This document shows positions 4,767 through 6,226 of a stretch of 6,226 bases of DNA, in pieces. The position numbers and the translations under genes were made by a program. Source of the DNA: Vulcanisaeta sp. UBA163. GTDB taxonomy: Archaea > Thermoproteota > Thermoprotei > Thermoproteales > Thermocladiaceae. Within the stretch, counting starts at the first letter, position 1, and every line of letters starts with the position of its first letter. The notes below the pieces were generated by a model. It worked only from the letters and a program-made list of their open reading frames with translations, ran no database searches and was not told where the DNA came from. The stretch spans positions 26,451-32,676 of the forward strand of contig DAJV01000082.1 of NCBI GenBank assembly GCA_002496475.1, given 5' to 3'.

Positions 4767-6226
4767 ATGACTGAAGTACTTAAGTACGATCTAGTAATTA
4801 TTGGATCAGGCCTAGCGGGTTTAAGGTCGGCATTCGAGGCCGCCAGGGTCTCTCAGGGCAAGATAAGGATTGCCGTTATATCTAAGGTGCATGCAATGAG
4901 GAGTCACTCCGTCAGTGCTGAGGGGGGCGCAAGTGCAGTCCTCTACCCAAAGGAGACAGGTGATAGTTTTGATTTGCATGCATACGATACTGTTAAGGGC
5001 AGTGACTTCCTAGCAGATCAAGATGCTGTTGAATTATTAGTACATGAAGCTCCTAAGGAAATAATATTCATGGATCACCTAGGTGTTCCCTGGTCAAGGG
5101 ATGAGAAGGGTAGGATATTACAGAGACCATTTGGTGGAATGTCAATTCCCAGAACCACCTTCGCTCAAGACAAGAGCGGCTTCTTCCTAATGAGTACGCT
5201 GTACGACAATGTACTTAGATTTGACAATATTGAAATGCTTCATGAGCATTTCGTCACATCATTAATAATGAACAATGGCGTATTCAGGGGAGTTACCGCC
5301 ATAGACCTAAGGACAGGAGAATTCAAGGTGATACTTGCTAAGGCGGGAATAATCGCAACTGGAGGTAATGGCAGGGTTTATAAATTCACAACAATGGCCT
5401 GGTCATCCACTGGTGATGGATTCTCCCTAGCTTATAGAGCCGGAATACCACTCAAGGACATGGAGTTCCCGCAGTTCCACCCAACTGCCTTAGTACCCAA
5501 TGGCATTCTAATAACGGAGGGCGCCAGGGGTGAGGGTGGTTACCTGATTAATAAGGAGGGTGAAAGATTCATGAAGAATTACGCACCAAGCAAGATGGAG
5601 CTTGCTCCCAGGGACATAGTTAGTAGGGCAATAGTTACTGAGTGCCTGCAGGGCAGGGGCTTCACTGATGAGGAATCGGGGCTCTGCTACGTATTACTTG
5701 ATTTAAGGCACCTTGGTGAGGAGAGGATAAATAAGAGATTACCTATGATTAGGGAGATAGTAATTAAGACATTGGGCATTGACCCAGTTGACGAGCCAAT
5801 ACCAGTTAGGCCAGCGATGCATTACATGATGGGTGGCGTGCACGTTGACTTATACGGCCAGGTAATGCTCGATGAAGAAAAGACCAGGGTACCCAACTTA
5901 TGGGCTGTTGGTGAAGCTGCCAATGTAAGTGTTCATGGAGCCAATAGGCTGGGCAGCAACTCACTAAGTGACTGCCTTGTGTGGGGTAGGATCGATGGTG
6001 AGGCAGCTGCTAAGTATGCAATGTCAGCTCCAGACTCAATGCTTGAGTATACTGGTGATATTGTGACAAAGGCAGCTAATGAGGAAAGTAGGATATTTGA
6101 TAAACTACTGCATAAGGAGGTTGGGGCTGAAAACCCATACTCCATTAGGGAGGAGATGAATAGGACAATGGACACGTATGTGTACGTGTTCAGAGACAAA
6201 AACGGATTAGAGGAAGCGTACTCAAC
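4767..6226 (+). CDS. sdhA: Succinate dehydrogenase/fumarate reductase flavoprotein subunit, 3' end cut by window
   Basis: This is the catalytic FAD subunit of complex II, which interconverts succinate and fumarate on the inner face of the cytoplasmic membrane and passes electrons to an iron-sulfur subunit. The 486 codons present begin MTEVLKYDLV. Visible are the dinucleotide-binding motif GSGLAG (13-18), RSHSVSAEGG (45-54) with His47 in the position of the covalently bound FAD histidine, STGDGF (214-219), QFHPT (236-240; His238), TEGARGEGG (250-258), PRDIVSRA (281-288; Arg282 as the expected proton-relay arginine), HYMMGG (352-357; His352) and HGANRLGSNSL (390-400; Arg394). All expected active-site residues are therefore present. 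Complete members have about 550-600 residues, so 70-120 are missing beyond 6226. The iron-sulfur subunit gene would be expected next. The motifs mix features seen in SdhA and FrdA, so the physiological direction cannot be told from sequence. All arginines I translated use AGG or AGA. Confidence 0.95.
   Translation, partial: MTEVLKYDLVIIGSGLAGLRSAFEAARVSQGKIRIAVISKVHAMRSHSVSAEGGASAVLYPKETGDSFDLHAYDTVKGSDFLADQDAVELLVHEAPKEIIFMDHLGVPWSRDEKGRILQRPFGGMSIPRTTFAQDKSGFFLMSTLYDNVLRFDNIEMLHEHFVTSLIMNNGVFRGVTAIDLRTGEFKVILAKAGIIATGGNGRVYKFTTMAWSSTGDGFSLAYRAGIPLKDMEFPQFHPTALVPNGILITEGARGEGGYLINKEGERFMKNYAPSKMELAPRDIVSRAIVTECLQGRGFTDEESGLCYVLLDLRHLGEERINKRLPMIREIVIKTLGIDPVDEPIPVRPAMHYMMGGVHVDLYGQVMLDEEKTRVPNLWAVGEAANVSVHGANRLGSNSLSDCLVWGRIDGEAAAKYAMSAPDSMLEYTGDIVTKAANEESRIFDKLLHKEVGAENPYSIREEMNRTMDTYVYVFRDKNGLEEAYS

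Noticed and set aside
5933..6199. Minus-strand open frame inside the sdhA-like gene
   Set aside because: It is antisense to conserved flavoprotein sequence, including HGANRLGSNSL, and has no supporting features.

Overview
The window looks like a piece of a crenarchaeal chromosome, most likely from the Thermoproteales (a Vulcanisaeta- or Caldivirga-like hyperthermophile). The evidence is the archaeal gene content (a DUF373 membrane protein, an archaeal coiled-coil protein, an archaeal Trm-G10-type tRNA methyltransferase), TATA-box promoters placed so that transcripts would be leaderless or nearly so, arginine encoded almost only by AGG/AGA in the resident genes, GC content in the 40s percent where I counted it, and an archaeal IS607-type transposon. 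The genus is inference; no rRNA or tRNA gene is present to settle it.

Layout. Positions 1 to about 1652 (minus strand) hold a decaying IS607-family element: a serine-recombinase gene (tnpA) followed by tnpB, overlapping by 8 bases. Both are broken. tnpA has an in-frame TAG and an internal deletion with frameshift. tnpB has a frameshift at a G-run, an in-frame TGA, a second frameshift and a TAA before it leaves the window at its left edge. The 5' part of tnpA uses arginine codons unlike those of its own 3' part or the resident genes, so tnpA may be a mosaic. Positions 1653-1838 are a short spacer without a convincing gene.

Positions 1839-4671 (minus strand) form a compact three-gene operon read right to left: a 331-333 residue coiled-coil protein, a 369-residue DUF373 membrane protein starting 3 bases after it, and a 258-residue tRNA guanosine-10 methyltransferase whose start lies 59 bases inside the DUF373 gene. 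A TATA-like box at 4688-4696 is the likely promoter.

From 4767 rightward (plus strand) begins a succinate dehydrogenase/fumarate reductase flavoprotein gene, divergent from the operon, with its own TATA box at 4732-4742. It has the expected FAD and active-site residues and is cut by the window end after 486 codons.

The operon and the sdhA-like gene are ordinary chromosomal genes. The accessory part is the dead transposon. I found no clear new defence or mobile system. The best leads are the DUF373/coiled-coil pair of unknown function, the short N-terminal part of the tRNA methyltransferase, and the mosaic, multiply broken IS607 element.
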